Part shown: piece after piece, positions 7,152-15,743 of the stretch | Numbering within the stretch: the stretch's first letter is position 1 | Layout of the letters: each line of letters opens with the position of its first letter | Translations under genes and position numbers: made by a program | The notes under the pieces: generated by a model | What the model was told of the DNA's origin: nothing | What the model saw: only the letters and a program-made list of their open reading frames with translations | The model's database searches: none | Assembly (NCBI GenBank): GCA_015067635.1 | Contig: SVMA01000013.1 | Coordinates: 1 to 48,232, forward strand | Origin: Oscillospiraceae bacterium | Lineage (GTDB): Bacteria > Bacillota > Clostridia > Oscillospirales > Oscillospiraceae | Direction of reading: 5' to 3' | Length of the DNA stretch: 48,232 nucleotides

Positions 7152-7922
7152 GTGTCATCGGAAATGATTGTGAATGCCCATTATCAGGGCTTAAACCCAG
7201 TGCAATTCGGCTATGAACACTGTGCACCGTTTCATAGCTACGGGCCGGCCGTGAGAACCCATTGGCTGCTGCATTATGTGGTTTGCGGCAAAGGGAAATT
7301 TATAAAAAAGGGGATTACCTATGAGGTGGGGCAGGGAGATACCTTTGTAATTTCACCCTACGAGGAAACCTATTACGAGGCAGATGGAGACAATCCGTGG
7401 TATTATATTTGGATTGGATTCACGGGAGAGGTACCCGTTGCACTGGATACTGCTGTTTTACATATTCCCGCATTGGGGCGGATTTTCGAGGGGGCAAAGA
7501 ACTGTCACCACTTTACCGGCGGTCGAAGCGCATTTCTGTCCGGAAAGCTTTGGGAGATATTCTCCTGCATATTGGAGAACCGGGATGCAACCTTAGACTA
7601 TGTGGGGCAAACCGTCCATTGTATTTCCCTGGAGTATGCCAATGGAATTACCATTTCACAGATTGCTAAGCGTTTGAATATTAACCGAAGCTATTTGTCT
7701 GCGCTGTTCAAAAAGCAATTCGGAGTCTCGCCGCAGGAATATCTGACTGCTTTCCGCATTCAAAAAGCTGAGGAATTGATGCTGGAGCACGGGAAGTCCC
7801 CAACGGTAGCGGCAATCTCCACGGGTTACAGCGATGTCTATCAGTTTTCCAGAATGTTTAAGCGTTGCCGGGGTCTTTCTCCGCGAAAGTATATTGCAGC
7901 TTACAGTAAAAAACCAGAATAA
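7152..7922 (+). CDS. AraC-family transcriptional regulator
   Basis: A 256-aa regulator: N-terminal cupin-like ligand-binding domain (HYVVCGKGKF, GDTFVISPYEETYYEAD), then a C-terminal AraC double helix-turn-helix over about the last 95 residues (ISQIAKRLNINRSYLSALFKKQ, then VAAISTGYSDVYQFSRMFKR). GTG 7152 is chosen because GGAG (7139-7142) sits 9 nt upstream; ATG 7164 is the alternative and would remove four residues. Divergence from melA makes a raffinose/melibiose-responsive activator the simplest role. The ligand is not readable from sequence. Confidence 0.88.
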   Translation: MSSEMIVNAHYQGLNPVQFGYEHCAPFHSYGPAVRTHWLLHYVVCGKGKFIKKGITYEVGQGDTFVISPYEETYYEADGDNPWYYIWIGFTGEVPVALDTAVLHIPALGRIFEGAKNCHHFTGGRSAFLSGKLWEIFSCILENRDATLDYVGQTVHCISLEYANGITISQIAKRLNINRSYLSALFKKQFGVSPQEYLTAFRIQKAEELMLEHGKSPTVAAISTGYSDVYQFSRMFKRCRGLSPRKYIAAYSKKPE

Positions 7923-7958
7923 AACTGCCCGATTTTCAGCGAAGACTGAAAATCGGGC
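7922..7958 (-). terminator. Terminator of the aryl-acid operon
   Basis: A 13-bp stem GCCCGATTTTCAG (7927-7939) with 7946-7958, loop of 6. The minus-strand tail is AGTTTTATT, so it ends the leftward operon; it can also stop the convergent regulator gene. Confidence 0.8.
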
Positions 7959-7983
7959 ATGATTATTGCAAAATAGGAACAGC

Positions 7984-8415
7984 TTAGCGCAAGCCAAGCT
8001 CCTCGCTGGAAACGGTGCGGATCTGCGCATTCTTAAGCGCCTTCAGGAAGGTTTCTTCATCAGAGATCCGCAAAATCATATAAGCAGAGCCTGCATGGTG
8101 CGTGACCAAGGCGTACATATACTCCACTGCAACATTATACTGTGCCAAAACATCCAGCAAATGTGCGAGACCGCCGGGACTGTCCGGAACTTCCACGGCC
8201 CATACAGGCGTCATGGACAATATCGTACCGTGCTGCAGTAAAACGGAGCTTGCCTTTTGAGAATCGTCCACAATCATACGTGCCAGACCGTAGTCAGCAG
8301 TTTCCGCAATGGATATCGACCGGATGTCTACATGTTCCTGCGCCAGTAATTTGGTAATCTCTGCCAACTGACCGGCCCGATTTTCCAAAAAAACAGAAAT
8401 TTGATGGATACTCAT
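7984..8415 (-). CDS. Tandem ACT-domain protein
   Basis: A 143-aa protein made of two ACT domains (about 4-70 and 72-140), the first opening with ISVFLENRAGQLAEITKLLA. ACT domains bind amino acids and act as allosteric sensors. Stand-alone tandem-ACT proteins are often found beside phenylacetate-CoA ligase and indolepyruvate oxidoreductase genes, as here. It is the last gene of the six-gene operon, 12 nt after the ligase. A role as an aromatic amino-acid sensor for the pathway is inference; no catalytic domain is present. Confidence 0.85.
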   Translation of the reverse strand: MSIHQISVFLENRAGQLAEITKLLAQEHVDIRSISIAETADYGLARMIVDDSQKASSVLLQHGTILSMTPVWAVEVPDSPGGLAHLLDVLAQYNVAVEYMYALVTHHAGSAYMILRISDEETFLKALKNAQIRTVSSEELGLR

Positions 8416-8427
8416 GGTGTTACCTCC

Positions 8428-9726
8428 TTAAATCTTTCGCTTGTCAATGATACGAACAGCCTTACCTTCGCTTCTTGCGATGGATTTGGGGGCAACCAGT
8501 TTGACCTTTGCCATAATACCAAGCATCGCTTTCATTGCGCCCACCAGTTCCTTTTCCCGTTTGGTAATGTCTGCCAGCGAGTCGGAGAACATTTCGGGTG
8601 CCATTTCCACCATGATCTCAAAAGTATCGGAATGGTTTACACGATCCACGATGATCTGATAGTTTGCGGGGTACCCCTGCTGCATCAGGACAGTCTCAAT
8701 TTGTGAGGGGAATACGTTGACACCGCGAATGATCAGCATATCGTCACTGCGACCCATGGGCTTGGACATTTTCACATGGGTGCGGCCGCAGGAGCATTTC
8801 TTCCGGCTAAGCACACAGATATCCTTGGTGCGGTAACGAAGCAGAGGGAAGGCTTCCTTGGTGATGGCGGTGAATACCAGCTCACCCTTATTGCCTTCCG
8901 GAAGTACCTCGCCGGTATCGGGATCAATGATTTCGGCGATGAAGTGATCCTCGTTGATGTGCATGCCGGTCTGCTCTTCGCACTCAAAGGCAACACCCGG
9001 ACCGGAAGTCTCTGTCAAACCGTAGATGTCATAGGCTTTGATGCCCAATTTGTTTTCAATGTCATGGCGCATATCCTCAGACCAGGCTTCTGCACCGAAG
9101 ATACCGGCTTTCAGCTTGATCTGGTCACGAAGTCCCTGTTCTTCAATGCTTTCTGCCAGATATGCGGCATAGGAGGGGGTACAGCACAGAATGGTACTGC
9201 CCAAATCGCACATAAACTGCAGTTGCCGTTCGGTGTTTCCGGAGGACATAGGCAGAGTCAGACAACCTACCTTATGCGAACCGCCATGGAGACCGGCACC
9301 GCCGGTAAACAGACCGTAGCCGTAGGCAACCTGACACACATCTTCCGTCGTACCGCCGGCAGCTGTGATAGCCCGGGCGCAGCAGTCCTCCCAGAGATCC
9401 ACATCGTGCTGCGTGTAGAATGCAACCACGCGCTTGCCTGTGGTGCCGGAGGTGGAATGAATGCGGACACATTCAGAAAGGGGCGTGCCCATTAAGCCGT
9501 AGGGATAAGCCTCACGCAGGTCATCTTTGGTAAGAAAAGGCAGCTTGTGCAAATCGTCAAGAGACCGGATGTCATCAGGAGTGACACCCTTTTCCTCCAT
9601 TTTTTTGCGGTAATAGGGAACGTTGTCCCACACATGACGCACCTGCTTCAAAAGCCGTTCGTTTTGTAATTCACGGATCTGCGCTGCAGGCATGGTCTCT
9701 ATTTCAGGTTGATAGTAGTGCTTCAT
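8428..9726 (-). CDS. paaK: Phenylacetate-CoA ligase family enzyme
   Basis: A 432-aa adenylate-forming ligase that joins phenylacetate or a related aryl acid to CoA with ATP, giving AMP and PPi. Motifs: P-loop-like STSGTTGKR (91-99), YGLTETSGPG in the middle, RYRTKD and the C-terminal GRSDDMLIIRGVNVFP. Length matches the PaaK family. Start ATG 9726 follows AGGAGC. It is 15 nt from iorB. Cys residues in SRKKCSCGRTH are usual in clostridial members. Exact acyl specificity (phenyl-, indole- or hydroxyphenylacetate) cannot be read. Confidence 0.92.
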   Translation of the reverse strand: MKHYYQPEIETMPAAQIRELQNERLLKQVRHVWDNVPYYRKKMEEKGVTPDDIRSLDDLHKLPFLTKDDLREAYPYGLMGTPLSECVRIHSTSGTTGKRVVAFYTQHDVDLWEDCCARAITAAGGTTEDVCQVAYGYGLFTGGAGLHGGSHKVGCLTLPMSSGNTERQLQFMCDLGSTILCCTPSYAAYLAESIEEQGLRDQIKLKAGIFGAEAWSEDMRHDIENKLGIKAYDIYGLTETSGPGVAFECEEQTGMHINEDHFIAEIIDPDTGEVLPEGNKGELVFTAITKEAFPLLRYRTKDICVLSRKKCSCGRTHVKMSKPMGRSDDMLIIRGVNVFPSQIETVLMQQGYPANYQIIVDRVNHSDTFEIMVEMAPEMFSDSLADITKREKELVGAMKAMLGIMAKVKLVAPKSIARSEGKAVRIIDKRKI

Positions 9727-9741
9727 AGGGGGTTGCTCCTT

Positions 9742-10314
9742 TTATGCGTTTCTGCCCAGGGTGAAGGCTTTTTTGTTCAGCTCTAAAAACTTGGCGGGGA
9801 CGCTTTGCTCGATGGCTTCCAGCCATTGCTCCAAAGTAAAGTCAAAGTTCTTGGACAGGTGTCCCATCAAAACAATGTTAACTGCCTTGGCAGAGCCGGC
9901 CTGTTCGGCCAAAGTCAATGCGTCAAACGCATCCACATCGATATTTGCACCTTGCATTTTCTGAATCAGATCCTGAGGATACTCTGCGGCACCGATGATA
10001 ACCGGCATGGGGTTGATCTGCTGGATGTTGGTGATGATCTTTCCGTTTGGTTTCAAATATTCCGTCCAACGGGCAGCCTCCAAAAGCTCAAAAGAAACGA
10101 TGTAATCGGCTTCGCCTTTGTCAATGATGGGGGAGTAGACCTTGTCACCAAAACGTACATAGGTGACAACACTGCCGCCGCGCTGACTCATACCGTGGAC
10201 TTCAGAAACCTTGATATCATAGCCCCGGCTTAACAGCAACCGGCCCAACAGTTTCGATGCCAGCAGGCTGCCCTGTCCGCCTACACCGACGATCATAATA
10301 TTTTTTGTTTCCAT
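9742..10314 (-). CDS. iorB: Indolepyruvate:ferredoxin oxidoreductase beta subunit
   Basis: A 190-aa gamma-domain-type subunit with the opening IMIVGVGGQGSLLASKLLG and the conserved SEVHGMSQRGGSV. With IorA it interconverts arylpyruvate + CoA + oxidized ferredoxin and aryl-acetyl-CoA + CO2 + reduced ferredoxin. It is separated from iorA by 2 nt, so translational coupling is likely. The reaction is reversible; the T-box logic of this operon points to the reductive (carboxylating) direction. Confidence 0.92.
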   Translation of the reverse strand: METKNIMIVGVGGQGSLLASKLLGRLLLSRGYDIKVSEVHGMSQRGGSVVTYVRFGDKVYSPIIDKGEADYIVSFELLEAARWTEYLKPNGKIITNIQQINPMPVIIGAAEYPQDLIQKMQGANIDVDAFDALTLAEQAGSAKAVNIVLMGHLSKNFDFTLEQWLEAIEQSVPAKFLELNKKAFTLGRNA

Positions 10315-10316
10315 GC

Positions 10317-12047
10317 TTATACCTCCGTCAATGCGCCCACTTTACACAGCTGCTCGCAAACGCCGCAGCCCACGCATTGGGTCGCATCCACCTTTGCCTT
10401 GCCGTCGATGATGCTGATGGCAGGGCATCCAATCTTCATACAGGCCTTACAGCCCACACATTTGTCACTGTTTACCGTCAGCGGTGCCTTGTGCTTAACA
10501 TATTTCAGCAGAGCACAGGGACGGCGGGAAATAATGACGGAAGGCTCGTTGGCGGCCAGTTCTTCTTTAATAACTGCGTCACATTCGGCAAGATTGTAGG
10601 GATCGATTACCCGCACACGCTGAATACCAACCGCACGGCACAGGGTCTCCAAGTCGATCTTTGCACAGGGGTCGCCCTTAAGATTGAAGCCGGTGGTGGG
10701 GTTTTGCTGATGGCCGGTCATGCCGGTAATGGAGTTATCGACAATGATAACGGTTGCGTTGGATTCGTTGTATGCCATGTTCACCAAACCGGTGATTCCG
10801 GAGTGCATGAAGGTGGAGTCACCGATAACGGCAACGGTTTTGTTGTCTGCTGCACCCTCTTGGGACTTGGAGAAACCGTGCAGTCCGGACACGGAGGCAC
10901 CCATACAGATAACAGAATCCACCGCCTGCAAGGGAGCAACAGCACCCAGGGTATAGCATCCGATATCGCCCAGTACAGTCAGCTTGTTCTTCTTCAGTGT
11001 ATAGAAAAGACCTCTGTGAGGGCAACCGGCGCACATCACGGGCGGACGGGCGGGAATGGGGGCGTCAAGGGCAGTTCCACAGGTTTTGCAGATGCCCATG
11101 GCAGAAGCGACCTTGTTCTGGCTCAGCTCATCAATGCAGGAGAAGCTGTCTTTTCCCACGCAGGCAAGACCAAGACTTTTGCAATGTGCCTCGATGAAGC
11201 CGTCTAATTCCTCAACTACCACCAATTTTTCCACGGATTCGGCAAAGCTGTGGATTTTCTTTTCCGGCATGGGCCAGATCATGCCCAGCTTCAGCACAGG
11301 ATATTGATCGCCAAATACTTCCTTCACATATTGATAGGAAGTGGAAGATGTGAGGAAACCAATGGCATTGCTTTTGCCGTTTTCCACGCGGTTGATTTCC
11401 GCGGTTTCAGCGTATTCCACCAATGCCTGGGTTCTTGCTTCCACCACAGGATGGCGGCGTTTGGCATTGCCGGGCATCATGACATACTTGGGAATGTCTT
11501 TTTCATATTCCTTGAGGGTTTCTGCTCGGCTGCCCGTCTCCACAACGCTCTGAGAATGGGATACACGGGTGCACATTTTCAAAAGTACAGGGGTATCAAA
11601 TCTCTCGGACAATTCGTAGGCGAGCTTTGCAAAAGCCAAGGCTTCTCCGGAATCCGCAGGCTCCAGCATGGGAATCTTTGCGGCCATGGCATAGTGACGG
11701 GAATCCTGCTCATTCTGAGAGGAATGCATACCGGCATCATCTGCCACACCAATGACCATACCGGCATTGACGCCGGTGTAGGAAATGGTGAACAGGGGGT
11801 CAGCCGCCACATTCAAGCCCACATGCTTCATACCGCAGAAGCTGCGGCGTCCGGCCATAGAAGCACCAAAAGCCGCTTCCATAGCAACCTTTTCATTGGG
11901 TGCCCATTCTGCATAGACCTCTTCATACTTTGCAATTGCCTCGGTGATCTCCGTACTGGGGGTACCGGGATAGCTGGATACAAACCGGCATCCGGCTTCG
12001 TATAATCCACGGGCAACGGCTTCATTGCCCAACATAAGCTGTTTCAT
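10317..12047 (-). CDS. iorA: Indolepyruvate:ferredoxin oxidoreductase alpha subunit
   Basis: A 576-aa TPP enzyme. The N-terminal pyrimidine-binding domain begins MKQLMLGNEAVARGLYEAG with SSYPGTPSTEI; the TPP-binding region holds GDIGCYTLG and GDSTFMHSG; the last about 50 residues form a two-cluster ferredoxin domain (CVGCKACMKIGCP and CVGCGVCEQLC). All parts of the family are present. Its ATG at 12047 overlaps the stop codon of the upstream symporter gene by one base (TAATG), so the two are translationally coupled. Confidence 0.94.
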   Translation of the reverse strand: MKQLMLGNEAVARGLYEAGCRFVSSYPGTPSTEITEAIAKYEEVYAEWAPNEKVAMEAAFGASMAGRRSFCGMKHVGLNVAADPLFTISYTGVNAGMVIGVADDAGMHSSQNEQDSRHYAMAAKIPMLEPADSGEALAFAKLAYELSERFDTPVLLKMCTRVSHSQSVVETGSRAETLKEYEKDIPKYVMMPGNAKRRHPVVEARTQALVEYAETAEINRVENGKSNAIGFLTSSTSYQYVKEVFGDQYPVLKLGMIWPMPEKKIHSFAESVEKLVVVEELDGFIEAHCKSLGLACVGKDSFSCIDELSQNKVASAMGICKTCGTALDAPIPARPPVMCAGCPHRGLFYTLKKNKLTVLGDIGCYTLGAVAPLQAVDSVICMGASVSGLHGFSKSQEGAADNKTVAVIGDSTFMHSGITGLVNMAYNESNATVIIVDNSITGMTGHQQNPTTGFNLKGDPCAKIDLETLCRAVGIQRVRVIDPYNLAECDAVIKEELAANEPSVIISRRPCALLKYVKHKAPLTVNSDKCVGCKACMKIGCPAISIIDGKAKVDATQCVGCGVCEQLCKVGALTEV

Positions 12048-13633
12048 TATTTTACCTCCTCAATGGCTTCGCCAATGGCATCTTTCACAGATACGACGAC
12101 TTTTTTATCATAGCAGGAGAACACATGACTGATGTGCTCCTTTTTTGGGGGCTTGGATACGAGACTTACCACCGGCACGATCACCAGTCCGGCCAGCATA
12201 CAGAAAACGCCGGCATTGATAGGAGACTGAAGCAGGGTGGGGAAGGAACTCTTAAAGAAAATGTTTGCCAGCATCACGACCGCTGAGAACAGGAAGCTGA
12301 TCCAAACGGACAGCTTGGTGGCGCGTTTCCAGTACAGTCCGTACAGGAACGGGGCGAGGAACGCACCTGCCAGAGCACCCCAGCTGACACCCATCAGCTG
12401 AGCGATAAAGGTGACACTGGAATTATACTGCCATACAGCAATCACCACGGAAATGGTGATAAACACCGCGATCAGAATGCGAATGGTCAGCAACTGCTTC
12501 TTTTCGCTTAATTTCTTAACCAAAGTTCCTTTGATGAAGTCTAAAGTCAAAGTGGAACTGGAGGCCATGACCAGGGAAGAAAGTGTGGACATGGATGCGG
12601 AGAGAACCAAAACGACAACGACTGCGATCAAAATGGTGGGAAGCCCGGAGAGCATCGTGGGGATCACAGCATCGTAACCGTCTGCCGGTGTCAATACGCC
12701 GTTTACTACGGTGGCATTCAATTCCGTCGTATACAACCGACCAAAACCGCCCAGGAAGTAACAACCGCCGGCAACCACCAATGCAAAAACGGTGGAGATA
12801 ATCATGCCTTTGGTAATGGCTTTTTCACTCTTGATGGCGTAGAACTTCTGCACCATCTGGGGGAGACCCCAGGTTCCCAGGCTTGTAAGTAAGACCACAC
12901 CCAGCAGATTTACAGGATCCGGACCCAAGAAGGAATTGAATGCACCGGGAATCTCACTGGTGGTAGGATCGGAAACCTGCCCCAACTCATTCAATGCTTC
13001 CGTAAGACCGCCGTGGTTGGCAAGAACTGCAAAAATTACAGCGGTGATACCCACCAGCATAATAATTCCCTGAATGAAGTCATTGATAGCTGTGGCCATG
13101 TATCCGCCGGCGATGACATAGATGGCAGTCAGCACGGCCATAACAATGACGCAAACGGAATAATCGATATTAAAAGCCATGGCAAACAGTCGGCTCAGAC
13201 CGTTATAGAGAGATGCGGTGTAGGGAATCAGGAAAATAAAGATAATTGCCGATGCCGCCAGCTTCAGCGCCTTGCTGTCAAAGCGAGTCTCAAAGAATTG
13301 GGGCATAGTTGCGCTGTTCAGATGCTGGGTCATGACCCGGGTACGCCTGCCAAGAACCGCCCATGCAAGCAATGAGCCCAGCAGTGCGTTACCGATGCCT
13401 GCCCATGTGGCGGCAATGCCGTATTTCCAGCCAAACTGCCCGGCATAGCCCACAAAGACAACGGCAGAAAAGTAAGAAGTACCGAAAGCAAAGGCGGTCA
13501 GCCAAGGACCTACACTACGCCCGCCAAGGACGAAACCGTCCACATTGGTGGAATGTCTGCGGCAATAGAAGCCAACGCCGATCATGACAGTGAAGAAAAC
13601 GACCAGCATGGCTACTTTGATAAACAGATCCAT
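12047..13633 (-). CDS. Sodium:solute symporter (SSS family)
   Basis: A 528-aa membrane protein with about 13 hydrophobic helices. SSS signature features include FVLGGRSVGPWLTAFAFGTSYFS near the start, GTWGLPQMVQKFYAIKSE mid-protein and SASMSTLSSLVMASSS. Related SSS proteins carry organic acids, including acetate (ActP) and phenylacetate (PaaL). Its position between two CoA-ligase/oxidoreductase modules suggests that the substrate is an aryl acid such as phenylacetate. An aromatic amino acid is the alternative. It lies 26 nt after the first ligase. Confidence 0.88.
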   Translation of the reverse strand: MDLFIKVAMLVVFFTVMIGVGFYCRRHSTNVDGFVLGGRSVGPWLTAFAFGTSYFSAVVFVGYAGQFGWKYGIAATWAGIGNALLGSLLAWAVLGRRTRVMTQHLNSATMPQFFETRFDSKALKLAASAIIFIFLIPYTASLYNGLSRLFAMAFNIDYSVCVIVMAVLTAIYVIAGGYMATAINDFIQGIIMLVGITAVIFAVLANHGGLTEALNELGQVSDPTTSEIPGAFNSFLGPDPVNLLGVVLLTSLGTWGLPQMVQKFYAIKSEKAITKGMIISTVFALVVAGGCYFLGGFGRLYTTELNATVVNGVLTPADGYDAVIPTMLSGLPTILIAVVVVLVLSASMSTLSSLVMASSSTLTLDFIKGTLVKKLSEKKQLLTIRILIAVFITISVVIAVWQYNSSVTFIAQLMGVSWGALAGAFLAPFLYGLYWKRATKLSVWISFLFSAVVMLANIFFKSSFPTLLQSPINAGVFCMLAGLVIVPVVSLVSKPPKKEHISHVFSCYDKKVVVSVKDAIGEAIEEVK

Positions 13634-13659
13634 TAAAAATCCTTCTTTCTTTATGAGAA

Positions 13660-15297
13660 TCAGCCGGTGATTTGCACCTCGACCAATCGTCCGTGGCAGT
13701 ATTTTTCACGGAGCACCGGCTTTTCGATCTTTCCGGTAGGATTACGGGGAACATTGTCGAAGAAGATCTTCTTAGGACGTTTATAACGGGGAAGAGCCTT
13801 GCAGAATTCGTCGATTTCTGCTTCCGTACAGATTTCGCCATCCTTGAGTGCAATGATGGCAGCGGTAATCTCGCCCAAACGGGCATCCGGCAGACCGATA
13901 ACTGCCACATCCTTAATCTTCGGATTGGTTCTGAGGAAGTCCTCAATTTGAACGGGATAGATATTTTCGCCGCCGGAGATGACCACATCCTTCTTCCGGT
14001 CTACCAAATAGATAAAACCGTCCTCGTCTTCCTTGGCCATATCTCCGGTAAAGAGCCAATCACCCTTCAAAACCTCGGCAGTCGCTTCCGGGTTTTTATA
14101 GTAGCAGGTCATTACACCGTCACCCTTGACGATCAGCTCGCCTACATCACCGGATTTGACAGGATTGCCCTGTTCGTCCACAATTTTTGCTTCCCAACCG
14201 TAACCGGGCTTACCGATGGCGCCCACCTTATGGGTGTTTTCCACGCCCAGATGGACACAGCCGGGACCGATGGATTCCGAAAGACCGTAGTTGGTATCGT
14301 ACTGGTGATGGGGGAAAACCTCCAGCCAACGACGAATCAGGCTGGGGGGAACCGGCTGGGCACCCACATGCATCAAACGCCACTGATCCAGGCGGTAGCG
14401 GCTAAGATCCACCCGGTTTGTGCTGATAGCATCCAAAAGATCCTGTGCCCAAGGCACCAAAAGCCATACGATGGTGCATTGCTCCTCAGTTACTGCACGA
14501 AGAATCCACTCCGGTTTTACGCCCCGCAGTAGAACTGCCTTGGAGCCGGAGAGGAGAGAACCAAACCAGTGCATTTTGGCACCGGTATGATATAGGGGAG
14601 GAATGCACAAAAAAACATCCTCGCGTGTTTGGGAGTGATGATTCTGCTCCGTCATGCAAGAGTGCAGCAACGCACGGTGCTTATGTAAAATCGCTTTCGG
14701 GAATCCGGTGGTGCCGGAAGAGAAATAGATGGCGGCATCGTCCTCTTCCGTTAAAGCGATGGGGGGTGCGCTGGAAGAGCAGAAGCTCATCAAGGAGATG
14801 CAATCCTCTGCATAGTCGGGAGCATTATTGCCCACAAAAAAGAGCATCTTCACATTGGGAATTTCATTGGAGATGGCATCCATCCGGCTGATAAACTCAG
14901 GACCAAATACCAAAATTTCTACATCTGCCAGGTCAAGGCAGTATTTGATCTCATCACTGGCATAGCGGAAGTTCATGGGAACAGCAATGCACCCTGACTT
15001 CAAAATGCCGAAATAAATTGGCAGCCATTCAATGCAGTTCATCAGCAAAACGGCAACCTTCGTACCTTTTTTGACACCGCGGCTCAAAAGCAGATTGGAA
15101 AAGCGATTGGCTTTTCGGTCAAAATCCTTCCAAGTCATTTCCCGACGGTAGGGGGCATCCTGTGCGGCGCTTTCAATAAGATTAAATTCCCACCAGGTTT
15201 CGGCTTGATCCCGTTCTTCCGACGGATTGATTTCTACCAGGCTGATTTCCTGACCGTACAATCGGGCATTTCTTTCCAAATAATCTGTGATAATCAT
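13660..15297 (-). CDS. AMP-forming acyl-CoA ligase heading the T-box operon
   Basis: A 545-aa ANL-superfamily ligase. Motifs: P-loop IYFSSGTTGFPKA (about 191-203), YGLSESIGPG, TGDMAKEDEDGFIYLVDRKKD, and the C-terminal lysine region NPTGKIEKPVL. Start ATG 15297 (MIITDYLERNARLYG) sits 7-8 nt after AAGGAGG; the 17 extra in-frame residues upstream would come from the T-box terminator and are rejected. It is the first gene of the operon, so a transported acid may be activated here, with PaaK as a second, differently specific ligase. The acid is not determined. Confidence 0.9.
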   Translation of the reverse strand: MIITDYLERNARLYGQEISLVEINPSEERDQAETWWEFNLIESAAQDAPYRREMTWKDFDRKANRFSNLLLSRGVKKGTKVAVLLMNCIEWLPIYFGILKSGCIAVPMNFRYASDEIKYCLDLADVEILVFGPEFISRMDAISNEIPNVKMLFFVGNNAPDYAEDCISLMSFCSSSAPPIALTEEDDAAIYFSSGTTGFPKAILHKHRALLHSCMTEQNHHSQTREDVFLCIPPLYHTGAKMHWFGSLLSGSKAVLLRGVKPEWILRAVTEEQCTIVWLLVPWAQDLLDAISTNRVDLSRYRLDQWRLMHVGAQPVPPSLIRRWLEVFPHHQYDTNYGLSESIGPGCVHLGVENTHKVGAIGKPGYGWEAKIVDEQGNPVKSGDVGELIVKGDGVMTCYYKNPEATAEVLKGDWLFTGDMAKEDEDGFIYLVDRKKDVVISGGENIYPVQIEDFLRTNPKIKDVAVIGLPDARLGEITAAIIALKDGEICTEAEIDEFCKALPRYKRPKKIFFDNVPRNPTGKIEKPVLREKYCHGRLVEVQITG

Positions 15298-15310
15298 ACT
15301 TTTCCTCCTT

Positions 15311-15576
15311 AAAAAACGAAAAGTCCTCTGCTCAAAAGCAGAGGACAAGAAAATCCTGTGGTACCACCTCAGTTTACCGCATACGCAGCCTTATGGGATC
15401 CAAACAGATCCGCATGCTGTATCGGGCATTCCCCGTCTTTGCCTACTGGATTTCAGCAAAGCCGCTCCGAAAGGAATTCCGCACTCTGACCCACGCTGCC
15501 TTGCACCGAACGGCAGCTCTCTGAGAGGATCTGTGAATGTGTACTGGTTTTCATCATCGCGTTGAAATATTATTTC
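15311..15576 (-). promoter_or_regulatory. T-box leader, specifier UUC (Phe)
   Basis: Read on the minus strand. Stem I has the GATGA kink element, specifier-loop AGTA, AGAGAGC with a GGTG apical loop, then GGAA-TTC-C followed by TTTCGGAGC. The triplet after GAA is TTC at 15476-15474, the same geometry as the specifier in characterised T-boxes, giving Phe. The antiterminator T-box AGGTGGTACCACAGG lies at 15369-15355. The terminator GTCCTCTGC/GCAGAGGAC (15346-15323) is followed by TTTTCGTTTTTT, then the ligase RBS. Uncharged tRNA-Phe should turn the operon on. Confidence 0.88.
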
Positions 15577-15580
15577 GTTT

Positions 15581-15609
15581 ATTTTATCACTTCCGGTGTT
15601 GCAAGTCAA
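15581..15609 (-). promoter_or_regulatory. Promoter of the Phe T-box operon
   Basis: Minus strand TTGACT (15609-15604), 17 bp, TAAAAT (15586-15581), immediately upstream of the T-box leader. Confidence 0.8.
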
Positions 15610-15676
15610 CTAGTATTCCAATAAAAAGTTACATTTTTTGCGGAAATTTGCAGGCAAGGAAATGTTGGAAAATCCA

Positions 15677-15705
15677 TTGCAATATCCATAGAGTTTTGGT
15701 ATAAT
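15677..15705 (+). promoter_or_regulatory. Promoter of the kinase/SDR/PHP operon
   Basis: TTGCAA (15677-15682), 17 bp, TATAAT (15700-15705), 38 bp before the kinase start. Divergent from the T-box promoter. Confidence 0.8.
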
Positions 15706-15743
15706 AAGAACATTCATAAATAGAGCTAAAGGGTGATGTGACG

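Noticed and set aside
7984-15297. Operon for degradation of aromatic amino acids
   Set aside because: The genes alone allow it, but control by a Phe T-box would switch it on during Phe shortage, the opposite of what a catabolic route needs. Kept only as an alternative if the specifier reading is wrong.
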